A DNA stretch of 10,342 bases from Planctomycetota bacterium (GTDB taxonomy: Bacteria; Planctomycetota; Phycisphaerae; WQYP01): positions 1 to 10,342 of the forward strand of contig JAKBAC010000122.1 in assembly GCA_021809365.1 (NCBI GenBank), read 5' to 3'. Shown here piece by piece: positions 1 through 7,142 of this stretch; the stretch's first letter is position 1; each line of letters opens with the position of its first letter. The notes below the pieces were generated by a model that saw only the letters and a list, made by a program, of their open reading frames with translations, had not been told where the DNA came from and searched no databases. The position numbers and the translations under genes are program-made.

Positions 1-1235
1 CCATTGAAGCCGCGGAAGACCGTGACAAATTCAATCATCTCATTAACACCCTAGGCCTCAAGCAACCCGACGGTGGCATTGCCCGCAGCGCCGAACAGGC
101 CCGCAAAGTGGCCGCGGAGATCGGTTATCCGGTGTTGATGCGGCCATCCTTCGTGCTCGGTGGCCGGGCGATGGAAATCGTTTCCAACGAAACGCAGCTT
201 GATTACTACATCCGTCATGCGGTGGAAGTGGCCGATGATCATCCGGTGCTCATTGACCGATTTCTTGGCGACGCCACAGAGGTGGATGTGGACGCACTGG
301 GTGATGGCACCAATTATCTGGTCATCGGCGTGATGGAACATATCGAAGAGGCGGGCATTCACTCCGGTGATTCCGCGTGCTCGCTGCCGCCCTTCAGCTT
401 GCCGGCTGACATCGTTGAAAGGATTCATTCCAACACGCTCGCGTTGGCCAAAGCGTTGTCGGTGCGCGGTCTGATGAACGTACAATTTGCCATCAAGGAC
501 AACGACGTGTACGTGCTGGAAGTCAATCCTCGTGCCAGCCGGACCGTGCCGTTTGTCAGCAAGGCCACAGGTGTGGCCTGGGCCAAAATTGCCGCCAAAG
601 TCATGTGCGGAAAAACGCTGCCGGAACTCGGCATCAGCCGGGAAATTATTCCCACCCAACATGTCGCGGTTAAGGAAAGCGTATTTCCCTTCAATAAATT
701 TCCCGGCGTGGATGTGATTCTAGGCCCGGAGATGCGCTCCACCGGTGAAGTAATGGGCATTGATTCCAGCTTTCCGGTGGCGTATGCCAAGTCGCAGATG
801 GCCGCGGGAGGAAGTCTTCCGACATCGGGCGCGGTCTACATTTCCGTGCGTGACGCGGATAAGAAGATGATCGTTGAGTCGGCGCGAAAAATCTCCCAGG
901 CCGGTTTTGAACTCATTTCCACCAGTGGAACCTGCGCGGCACTTAATGAAGCCGGAGTACCATGCCGGAAAATCAATAAAATCCAGGAAGGCCGACCGAA
1001 TATTATTGATGCCATCAAAAATCACCAGGTGCAATTGCTGATTAATACCCCCACGCATAAAGGTCCCACCACGGACGAAGGCCGCATTCGCGCCGCCGCC
1101 GTGCTGCACCGCATCCCGATCATCACGACGGTCACCGGAGCCGAAGCCGCCGCCGCCGCCATTGTCAGCCTCAAGCAAGGCGATTGGACGGTCAAGGCGA
1201 TTCAGGACTATTATGCCCAAATGAAACCGACGTGA
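1..1235 (+). CDS. carB: Carbamoyl-phosphate synthase large subunit, C-terminal part (5' truncated by window edge)
   Basis: The reading frame is open from position 3 to the TGA at 1233-1235, giving 410 visible codons. The full protein is about 1,070 residues, so the first ATP-grasp half lies outside the window. The visible part holds the second ATP-grasp (carbamate kinase) half: an ATP-binding stretch ending VLGGRAMEIV (about 150-180), EVDVDA (about 280-297), HSGDSACSLP (about 360-390) and the metal/ATP-binding EVNPRASRTVPFVSKATGV (about 520-572). The PFNKFPGVD and GPEMRSTGEVMG blocks follow. The C-terminal allosteric MGS-like domain has STSGTCAALNEAG, KIQEGRPNIIDAIKN and INTPTHKG. By family knowledge the enzyme uses bicarbonate, two ATP and ammonia from CarA glutaminase to make carbamoyl phosphate for pyrimidines and arginine in the cytoplasm. 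The MGS domain is the usual site for UMP and ornithine effectors. No frameshift or missing block is seen. The next gene follows closely on the same strand. Identification is secure. Confidence 0.97.
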   Translation, partial: IEAAEDRDKFNHLINTLGLKQPDGGIARSAEQARKVAAEIGYPVLMRPSFVLGGRAMEIVSNETQLDYYIRHAVEVADDHPVLIDRFLGDATEVDVDALGDGTNYLVIGVMEHIEEAGIHSGDSACSLPPFSLPADIVERIHSNTLALAKALSVRGLMNVQFAIKDNDVYVLEVNPRASRTVPFVSKATGVAWAKIAAKVMCGKTLPELGISREIIPTQHVAVKESVFPFNKFPGVDVILGPEMRSTGEVMGIDSSFPVAYAKSQMAAGGSLPTSGAVYISVRDADKKMIVESARKISQAGFELISTSGTCAALNEAGVPCRKINKIQEGRPNIIDAIKNHQVQLLINTPTHKGPTTDEGRIRAAAVLHRIPIITTVTGAEAAAAAIVSLKQGDWTVKAIQDYYAQMKPT

Positions 1236-1250
1236 TCCTCGCCGGTATTC

Positions 1251-1255
1251 AGGAG
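1251..1255 (+). promoter_or_regulatory. Ribosome binding site deciding the permease start
   Basis: The motif AGGAG lies 12 bases before the ATG at 1268 and supports that start. An in-frame GTG at 1232 overlaps the carB stop as GTGA. It would add 12 residues that look neither membrane-like nor conserved, and I see no good Shine-Dalgarno motif in front of it. The spacing of 12 is slightly long, so the GTG start is not excluded. Confidence 0.5.
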
Positions 1256-1267
1256 CTTACGGCAAGT

Positions 1268-2878
1268 ATGGCAGATTTATCGGGAAAAAAAAGCGGTTTG
1301 CGACGCGAAGCCGGCGTGATCGGGCTGTTGTATGCAAGCCTCGGCGGCATTATTGGTTCGGGTTGGCTAAAGGGTCCGATGGAAGCGGCCCAGCAGGCAG
1401 GGCCGTTAAGCATTTACTCCTGGCTTGTGGGCGGCACGGCGATTTTACTTTTGGCATTGGTCTATGCGGAATTGGCGACCATGTTTCCCCGCAGCGGTGC
1501 CGTCGTGCATTTCCCACATTTAAGCCACGGCGCATTACTGTCGCGCATCTGGAGTTGGATTCTTTTTCTGGGTTATGTCTCGGTCGCCCCTGTGGAAGTG
1601 CTGGCGACGCTGGGATATATGGCCAATATCTGGCCCTGGCTGATTTATCCCCAAAATCATGCCCTCACGCCCGCGGGATTTTGTTTCGCGGTTCTCATGC
1701 TGGCGTTTTTTACGGTATTGAATCTCTTCGGCATTAAATGGGTCATGCGTATCAGCACCACCGCGGGCTGGTGGAAGTTGGCGGTGCCGGTTATCACGAT
1801 CTTTGGCTTGCTTATTGGTGCACATCACACGGCCAATCTGCATGTGCTGCCGCATCAGATGGCCTCCAATATCCGCGGCGTATTTACCGCGTTGGGTACG
1901 GCGGGCGTGATCTTCAGCTTTCTGGGCTTTCGACAGGCGGTGGAATTGGCCGGTGAAACATCCCAGCCGCAACGCAATATCCCCATCGCGGTCATTGGAT
2001 CGGTGATTATTGGAATGGTCATCTATATTGGTTTACAACTTGCGTTTGTCATGGCCATAAATCCGGCATCCCTGGCCCAGTATGGATGGAGCGGTCTGAA
2101 CCACGCGAAAGGTTTTACGGTAGGTGCCGGTCCGCTGGCGGCGCTGGCATCGGGAATAGGTTTGGCCTGGCTGGCCATGCTGCTGTATGCCGATGCGATC
2201 GTCTCTCCCGGCGGCACAGGTTTTATCTATGCCACCACCTCATCACGCGTTATTTGTGCCATGAGCGAAGGCAAGCTGATTCACGGCTCTCTACGCAACT
2301 TAAATCGCTATGGTGTGCCATGGGCGGCCAGCATCGTGAGCTTTGCGGTGGGAAGCCTTTTTATGCTCCCATTTCCCAGTTGGCATACAATGGTCAATGA
2401 AATTTCCGACGTGATGGTACTTTCCTACGGCATCGGGCCGGTGGTGTTGCTTTCCCTGCGACGCACGCTGCCCGAGGCGAATCGCCCGCGGCCCTTTCGC
2501 GTGCCGATGGCTAATGTTCTTGCGCCGATCACCTTTATTATTTCCAATCTGATCGTCTACTGGTCGGGGGTAAAAACTCTGAGTTTTCTGCTGGAACTTC
2601 TTGCCGGCGCGCTGATTATTTTTCTGCTCTGGCGAACCATAACGGGAGAAGGCATTGCCGCGCTGCCTTGGAAACATACTTGGTGGGTATTTCCTTATCT
2701 CGGTGGCCTCTGGCTGCTGGATGCCATCGGCTCCAAAAGCATGACTGGAGGATTGGATTATCTGCGATTTCCTTATGATGTCGGTGTGGTGGCCGTTTTC
2801 AGCCTGATGATTTTATATATCGCGGTGGATTCCGCGGTACCCATGGAAGAATTACAAGCCTATATTGACAGCCTGTGA
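1268..2878 (+). CDS. APC-family amino acid permease, similar to aspartate:proton symporters
   Basis: This 536-residue polytopic inner-membrane protein has about 12 or more hydrophobic segments. The first (about residues 15-35) carries the APC substrate-binding glycine signature GGIIGSGWL (26-34). It is followed by GPLSIYSWLVGG (45-56), YAELATMFPRSG (66-77), GYVSVAPVE (102-110), FSFLGFRQAVELAGE (216-230) and SPGGTGFIYATTSSR (313-327). The segment order and the GSGW, YVSVAPVE and SPGGTG blocks resemble the YveA-type L-aspartate:H+ symporter branch of the amino acid-polyamine-organocation superfamily. This comparison is from memory, so substrate specificity is inferred and another amino acid is possible. 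The start at 1268 rests on the AGGAG at 1251. The gene begins 32 bases after the carB stop on the same strand, so co-transcription with carB is likely. It converges on the yhaM-like gene. The protein ends with a short acidic, non-membrane tail. The APC family call is firm; the substrate is moderate at best. Confidence 0.88.
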   Translation: MADLSGKKSGLRREAGVIGLLYASLGGIIGSGWLKGPMEAAQQAGPLSIYSWLVGGTAILLLALVYAELATMFPRSGAVVHFPHLSHGALLSRIWSWILFLGYVSVAPVEVLATLGYMANIWPWLIYPQNHALTPAGFCFAVLMLAFFTVLNLFGIKWVMRISTTAGWWKLAVPVITIFGLLIGAHHTANLHVLPHQMASNIRGVFTALGTAGVIFSFLGFRQAVELAGETSQPQRNIPIAVIGSVIIGMVIYIGLQLAFVMAINPASLAQYGWSGLNHAKGFTVGAGPLAALASGIGLAWLAMLLYADAIVSPGGTGFIYATTSSRVICAMSEGKLIHGSLRNLNRYGVPWAASIVSFAVGSLFMLPFPSWHTMVNEISDVMVLSYGIGPVVLLSLRRTLPEANRPRPFRVPMANVLAPITFIISNLIVYWSGVKTLSFLLELLAGALIIFLLWRTITGEGIAALPWKHTWWVFPYLGGLWLLDAIGSKSMTGGLDYLRFPYDVGVVAVFSLMILYIAVDSAVPMEELQAYIDSL

Positions 2879-2882
2879 CTTT

Positions 2883-2899
2883 AGTCCGCGCAGCGGGCT
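2883..2899 (+). terminator. Possible terminator hairpin between convergent genes
   Basis: A 7-bp stem (AGTCCGC with GCGGGCT, one G-U pair) closes a 3-base loop and is followed on the + strand by TATTT. It sits in the 20-base gap between the convergent permease and yhaM-like genes and just touches the stop codon of the latter. On the - strand no T-run follows, so it would serve mainly the carB/permease transcript. The stem is short, the T-run is interrupted, and no folding energy was computed. Confidence 0.35.
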
Positions 2900-3873
2900 T
2901 ATTTCTCCGTGATTGAAGGTCGATACAGGCTGGTACTGAACGCTTTTTTGTATTCCGTCCAGGTGGAATCTTCAGTTGGGGCGGCAACCGCATCCAGGGC
3001 CATCTGCGTTTTTGCATCCAGATTGTCAATGAGATTGACCAGAATAGCCTCCGGCGTCTTGGGAAGAACCGCGGCGCCAAACTCAGGCAATCCATGATGG
3101 GAAAGGATAATATGCTCCAGAACCATCAGCAGATCCGGTCGAAAAGCCCGCCCTTGTTTTTCTGAAATTGCCGCAGCGCGTTGATTGATCCAGAGCGTCC
3201 CCAACGCGATGTGCCCCACCAGCTTTCCCATATCTGTATAGTCAAACATGAAGTCGTAGGAGAGTTCCGCCGTCTTGCCGATGTCGTGAAGAAATAGCCC
3301 GGCCAGCATGACATCCTGATCAATATCCGGATAGCGCGGACAAATCACCACGGCCAGTTCCAGCAGGCTCACGGTATGCTCCAGCAAACCACCCAGCCAG
3401 GCGTGATGCATGGATTGGGCCGCCGGAGCCAGACTGAATCGGGTCATGAAATCTTTGTCATTCAGAAAAGATTCCACCAGCGCTGTGAGATCTTTATCCT
3501 TGATCCCGGCAAGAATCTCCTTGAGCCGAGCCTGCATCGCGGGAATATTTTTCTGCGTCTTTTTAATAAAATGCGTGAGGTCCAGCTTGCTGGTATCGGT
3601 AATGGGCACCATGGTTTCCGCTACCAGTTGCAGATGCCCCTGATAACTTTCCACGCGCCCGCGTACATGCACAAACCCCTTGGCCGGAAGCTTTTCATAA
3701 ACATCCTTGGAAATATTCCACATGCGGCAATGAACCTCGCCGGTGGCGTCGGCGCAAGTGGCTTTCAGATAAAGCTTATTGCTGACTGTATTTCCCATTT
3801 GTTTGCCGGAGATCAGAAATGGCTGATCCAGGACATCCCCCTCGCGCATTTGTGCAACACCAATTCTCGCCAT
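2899..3873 (-). CDS. yhaM: YhaM-like 3'-5' exoribonuclease (OB-fold plus HD domain)
   Basis: This 324-residue protein is close to the usual YhaM length of about 310-320. Residues about 10-95 resemble an OB-fold nucleic-acid-binding domain, with YLKATCADATGEVHCRMWN and VHVRGRVESYQGHLQL. Residues about 150-300 form an HD phosphohydrolase domain with candidate metal ligands: H166 in GGLLEH, H196-D197 in LFLHDIGK, H221 in VGHIALG, H259/H260 in SHHG, and D283/D286 in LIDNLDAK. In Firmicutes, YhaM shortens RNA (and single-stranded DNA) from the 3' end in a Mn-dependent way in the cytoplasm. A role in RNA trimming here is inferred from the family. The ATG start is preceded on the - strand by AGGAG (3885-3889, 11 bases upstream). 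There is no signal peptide. The gene stands alone, convergent with the permease and divergent from leuS. An HD protein of different specificity is possible, but the OB-plus-HD order and length fit YhaM. Confidence 0.88.
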   Translation of the reverse strand: MARIGVAQMREGDVLDQPFLISGKQMGNTVSNKLYLKATCADATGEVHCRMWNISKDVYEKLPAKGFVHVRGRVESYQGHLQLVAETMVPITDTSKLDLTHFIKKTQKNIPAMQARLKEILAGIKDKDLTALVESFLNDKDFMTRFSLAPAAQSMHHAWLGGLLEHTVSLLELAVVICPRYPDIDQDVMLAGLFLHDIGKTAELSYDFMFDYTDMGKLVGHIALGTLWINQRAAAISEKQGRAFRPDLLMVLEHIILSHHGLPEFGAAVLPKTPEAILVNLIDNLDAKTQMALDAVAAPTEDSTWTEYKKAFSTSLYRPSITEK

Positions 3874-3995
3874 ATTAATTCCATCTCCTGCGGGATAAAT
3901 TCATACTACGTTGAACAAAGGTAAGCGATTGATGAAAAGTATTCAACCATTCCACATTCAAGGATTCCCGCTGGGACCTGTGACAGATTCCGCCA

Positions 3996-4028
3996 AGTGT
4001 GGGACGGGATGGGGTGTCCCGGTGCACT
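3996..4028 (+). promoter_or_regulatory. Potential stem-loop in the leuS upstream region (first)
   Basis: GGGAC (4001-4005) can pair with GTCCC (4016-4020) over a 10-base G-rich loop. AGTG (3996-3999) can pair with CACT (4025-4028) outside small bulges. A competing 5-bp pairing, CGGGA (4005-4009) with TCCCG (4017-4021), uses the same bases. No T-run follows, so it is not an obvious terminator. Function is unknown and no energy was calculated. Confidence 0.3.
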
Positions 4029-4042
4029 CGTTCGGATTTATT

Positions 4043-4078
4043 GCCACGACCAATAATTTGGTTGCGGTCACTTGTGGC
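4043..4078 (+). promoter_or_regulatory. Potential stem-loop in the leuS upstream region (second)
   Basis: GCCAC (4043-4047) pairs perfectly with GTGGC (4074-4078). Inside, CGACCAA (4047-4053) can pair with TTGGTTG (4058-4064) around a 4-base AT loop, or GACC (4048-4051) with GGTC (4066-4069). The two inner pairings exclude each other, which would suit a switching leader but is also common by chance. It ends 53 bases before the leuS start. Confidence 0.35.
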
Positions 4079-4117
4079 TTAACGGTGGCTTTCGTATCCT
4101 TTGACCACGGCTTTATT

Positions 4118-4121
4118 GGAG
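4118..4121 (+). promoter_or_regulatory. Ribosome binding site deciding the leuS start
   Basis: The motif GGAG ends 10 bases before the ATG at 4132. An earlier in-frame ATG at 4123 lies only one base after the motif, too close for initiation. The protein from 4132 begins MAGYNPGSIENKWQ, where Y-x-P-x-x-I-E-x-K-W is the usual LeuRS N-terminus. Confidence 0.7.
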
Positions 4122-4131
4122 AATGGAACTC

Positions 4132-7122
4132 ATGGCGGGTTATAATCCTGGTAGTATTGAAAATAAATGGCAGAAAATCTGGCGGGACAATCGAATCTTC
4201 GCCGCGGATAATGATTCAACCAGACCGAAGTATTATGTGCTGGATATGTTTCCATATCCTTCGGGGGAAGGTCTGCATGTCGGCCATCCGGAGGGATACA
4301 CCGCGACGGACATTGTGGCACGGTATAAGCGGGCGGCGGGATTTCATGTCATGCACCCCATGGGGTGGGACGCATTTGGTCTGCCCGCGGAACAATATGC
4401 CATTAAAACGGATACCCACCCGGCGGTCGTAACAAAAAAAAACATCGATCGGTTTCGCGCCCAGCTACAGGCCATCGGCTTTTCCTATGACTGGGAACGT
4501 GAAGTGAATACCACCGATCCGGACTATTATCGGTGGACACAATGGATATTTCTGCAATTGTACGACACGTGGTTTGATGCCCGGCAGCAAAAGGGTCGGC
4601 CCATTGCTGCATTGGTGGCGGAATTTGAATCCGGCCGGCAGCCGCTGCCGCAATCCGCCGGCGCAAAAAACTGGTCCGACCTGCAAGCCGATCAGCAGCG
4701 CCGCGTGCTGGAACAGTATCGCCTGGCCTATCAAATTGAAGCGCCGGTGAACTGGTGCCAGGCCCTGGGCACGGTGCTAGCCAATGAGGAAGTTATCGAC
4801 GGCAAGAGTGAAGTCGGCGGCTTTCCCGTAGAACGCCGGCCCATGCGCCAATGGATGTTGCGCATCACGGCTTACGCCCAGCGATTACTTGACGGCTTGG
4901 ATTCCCTGGACTGGTCGGAATCGCTAAAAATGATGCAGCGGAACTGGATCGGGCGTTCCGAAGGCGCGATGGTGCGTTTCGGCATTGCGGATCGCCAAGA
5001 GGAAGTGATCGTTTTCACCACCCGTCCGGATACGCTCTATGGTGCCACGTATATGGTGCTGGCACCGGAGCATCCGCTGGTGGCATTGAACGGCCCAAAC
5101 TGCCTGGTTCCGGCACACTGGCCGGAAAATACTCCGCCCCGGTGGCGTGAAAACAAGAGTTCTCCGCGCGAGGCGGTGGAGGCGTATCAAAAACTCGCGG
5201 CATCGCGGTCTGAAAGACAGCGGCAGGAAGATACTTCCAAGTCCGGAGCTTTTACCGGCGCTTATGCGATCAATCCAGTCAACCAGGAGCGCATCCCGAT
5301 ATTTATTTCTGATTATGTGTTAATGGGCTATGGCACGGGCGCTATCATGGCTGTTCCAGCGCATGATCAACGCGATTTCGATTTTGCGCACGCAATGGAA
5401 CTGCCGATTCGCCGCGTGGTCAGTGCGGCGGCGGATAATCCGGATGCCGGCAAATTGCCTTTGGAAACACCTGGATGGGCGGTCCATTCACCGCACATTG
5501 ACGGATTGGCGACGGAACAGGCCAAATCCAAAATGTGTCAATTTCTTTCCCGTAATGCGCTGGGAGCAACGCAGGTCAATTATAAAATCCGCGATTGGCT
5601 TTTTTCCCGCCAGCGGTATTGGGGAGAACCATTTCCATTGGTACACCTGGAAGATGGCACCACGGTTCCATTGGCAGATTCACAATTGCCGTTAACCTTG
5701 CCGGAAGTGAAGGATTTCAAGCCCACCGGCACCATGGAGCCGCCGCTGTTTAAGGCCGCAGCCTGGCGGGATGTGCACGTCCTACTGGAAGGTTCCCCCG
5801 GAAATCCGCAGGCCCGCGTGGTTCCGGCCAATACGCCCGGAGCCGTGGCGGCACGGCGTGAACTTAACACCATGCCGCAGTGGGCCGGGTCGTGCTGGTA
5901 TTACCTGCGCTACATTGACCCGAAAAACAGTCGCTGTTTCTGCGATCCTGATAAAGAAAAATACTGGATGGCCGGCGGCGTGGATTTATATGTCGGCGGA
6001 GTGGAACATGCGGTACTGCACCTGCTGTATTCGCGGTTCTGGCACAAGGTGCTCTTCGATCGTGGGCTGGTCAGCTCGCCGGAACCTTTTCGTAAACTGG
6101 TCAATCAGGGGTTGATTCTCGGCGAGGCGGAATATACCCGCTTTGCCTTGGAGGATGGCACCATCCTATCCGTGGCTGAAGTTGATCCGGAGTTTACCAC
6201 GCGTGTTGGCTCCGATGGCCGCCCGGAGATTATCAGCCGACATAAATCCACAGGTGCTTTGGCGGTCGGCAAGGCGTGCGACCCGGCGACGGTGGAAAAG
6301 CGCGGCGATGTGTTTGTGCTCAAGGCCGATCCGCGGATTCAAGTGGACGCACGATCATTCAAAATGAGCAAATCGCGCGGCAACGTCGTGAATCCGGATG
6401 ATGTGATTGCGGATTATGGGGCCGATTCATTGCGGCTGTTTGAAATGTTCATGGGGCCGCTGGAGCAGGTCAAGCCGTGGAGTACCGCCGGCGTGGAGGG
6501 CGTGTATCGCTTTTTGCAGCGCGTGTGGAGGAATCTACTCGGTGGTGAGGATGGATCACCGCGGGTGGTGCGGCAGACTGCCGCGGGCCAATGGCTTTGC
6601 GGCGGGCGTGAACTCAGTGCGACCCAAGCAGCCGAGGCCGCGCGCGACGCCGCCGCGATTCTCCGGCCCATGCACCGGGTCATTCGCAAAGTCACGCAGG
6701 ATATTGAGCGGTTGGCATTTAATACAGCCATCAGCGCGATGATGGAATTCAATAATGCCCTGGCCAAACTCACCTGGGTACCGATGGACGCGGCGATCAA
6801 TATTTTGCGGATTCTGGAGCCATTTGCGCCGCATATCGCGGACGAACTGTATCATGAGATTGCCGGGGCCGATGCGCCGATTTCCATTATAATGTTGCCG
6901 TGGCCCAAGTTTGATGAGGGGCTGTGCGTGGATGAAGAGTTAGATATGCCGGTGCAGATCAATGGCAAACTGGCCGGACACATTCGCATGCCCGCTGATT
7001 GCGCGGATGATCGGCTGTGGGAACTGGTGTTCGCCGATCCACAAGTGGCAAGCCGATTGGCCCAGCGGGCGGTGAAAAAGAAAATTTACATTAAAGGCCG
7101 CATGATTAATCTTGTGGTCTAA
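4132..7122 (+). CDS. leuS: Leucyl-tRNA synthetase
   Basis: This cytoplasmic class I aminoacyl-tRNA synthetase charges tRNA-Leu with leucine. At 996 residues it is longer than the E. coli enzyme (860). The HIGH motif is HVGH (49-52), within FPYPSGEGLHVGHPEGY. The CP1 editing domain has the threonine-rich TTRPDT (296-301) and GTGAIMAVPAHDQRDF, whose D415 matches the conserved editing-site aspartate, so proofreading should be intact. The KMSKS motif is K744-S748, followed by RGNVVNPDDVI. The C-terminal anticodon-binding and tail domains end with KKKIYIKGRMINLVV. Extra residues sit between the QWIFLQLYDTWFD and APVNWCQALGTVLANEE blocks (about 55 residues more than in E. coli) and before KMSKS in the leucine-specific region. 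The cysteine-rich zinc knuckle of the E. coli type is absent (VIDGKSEVGGFPVERRP). I recall a similar layout in Planctomycetota and Bacteroidota. It leads a co-directional run with lpxK 20 bases downstream. Confidence 0.97.
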   Translation: MAGYNPGSIENKWQKIWRDNRIFAADNDSTRPKYYVLDMFPYPSGEGLHVGHPEGYTATDIVARYKRAAGFHVMHPMGWDAFGLPAEQYAIKTDTHPAVVTKKNIDRFRAQLQAIGFSYDWEREVNTTDPDYYRWTQWIFLQLYDTWFDARQQKGRPIAALVAEFESGRQPLPQSAGAKNWSDLQADQQRRVLEQYRLAYQIEAPVNWCQALGTVLANEEVIDGKSEVGGFPVERRPMRQWMLRITAYAQRLLDGLDSLDWSESLKMMQRNWIGRSEGAMVRFGIADRQEEVIVFTTRPDTLYGATYMVLAPEHPLVALNGPNCLVPAHWPENTPPRWRENKSSPREAVEAYQKLAASRSERQRQEDTSKSGAFTGAYAINPVNQERIPIFISDYVLMGYGTGAIMAVPAHDQRDFDFAHAMELPIRRVVSAAADNPDAGKLPLETPGWAVHSPHIDGLATEQAKSKMCQFLSRNALGATQVNYKIRDWLFSRQRYWGEPFPLVHLEDGTTVPLADSQLPLTLPEVKDFKPTGTMEPPLFKAAAWRDVHVLLEGSPGNPQARVVPANTPGAVAARRELNTMPQWAGSCWYYLRYIDPKNSRCFCDPDKEKYWMAGGVDLYVGGVEHAVLHLLYSRFWHKVLFDRGLVSSPEPFRKLVNQGLILGEAEYTRFALEDGTILSVAEVDPEFTTRVGSDGRPEIISRHKSTGALAVGKACDPATVEKRGDVFVLKADPRIQVDARSFKMSKSRGNVVNPDDVIADYGADSLRLFEMFMGPLEQVKPWSTAGVEGVYRFLQRVWRNLLGGEDGSPRVVRQTAAGQWLCGGRELSATQAAEAARDAAAILRPMHRVIRKVTQDIERLAFNTAISAMMEFNNALAKLTWVPMDAAINILRILEPFAPHIADELYHEIAGADAPISIIMLPWPKFDEGLCVDEELDMPVQINGKLAGHIRMPADCADDRLWELVFADPQVASRLAQRAVKKKIYIKGRMINLVV

Positions 7123-7142
7123 GATGAAGTCAGGACGCGCTC

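Larger units (their letters stand above)
3874..4131. other. Divergent intergenic region between the yhaM-like gene and leuS
   Basis: This 258-base region should hold promoters for the yhaM-like gene (leftward) and for leuS and its followers (rightward). I see no convincing sigma-70 type -35/-10 pair for either. The best leftward candidate is a weak TTGAAT then TACCTT at 17-base spacing on the - strand. Two foldable segments lie at 3996-4028 and 4043-4078 and are listed separately. I see no T-box consensus and no short leader frame rich in leucine codons. A frame opening at ATG 3932 exists but runs about 300 bases into leuS in another register, so I do not call it a gene. Confidence 0.6.

Noticed and set aside
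51..662. Long antisense frames opposite carB, and similar ones opposite the permease, leuS and hldE.
   Set aside because: They mirror strongly conserved genes on the other strand, have no family resemblance, and are typical shadows in GC-rich coding DNA.
1146..1160. Five consecutive GCC triplets in carB.
   Set aside because: They encode a short alanine run in a helix of the MGS domain in a GC-rich gene. Nothing suggests a regulatory repeat.
3890..3960. A -35/-10 like pair (TTGAAT, 17 bases, TACCTT) on the - strand for the yhaM-like gene.
   Set aside because: The -10 match is poor (about 3 of 6), so it is mentioned only within the intergenic entry and not called as a promoter.
3972..4014. 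G-rich stretch that might form a G-quadruplex.
   Set aside because: Only three closely spaced G-runs are present (GGG, GGG, GGGG at 4001-4014); the fourth is about 25 bases away, beyond a usual loop length.
3932..4432. Open frame starting at an ATG with an AAAGG motif about 10 bases upstream, in the leuS upstream region.
   Set aside because: It overlaps leuS by about 300 bases in another register, resembles no family I know, and loses any protein-like character once inside leuS. It is most likely a chance frame.
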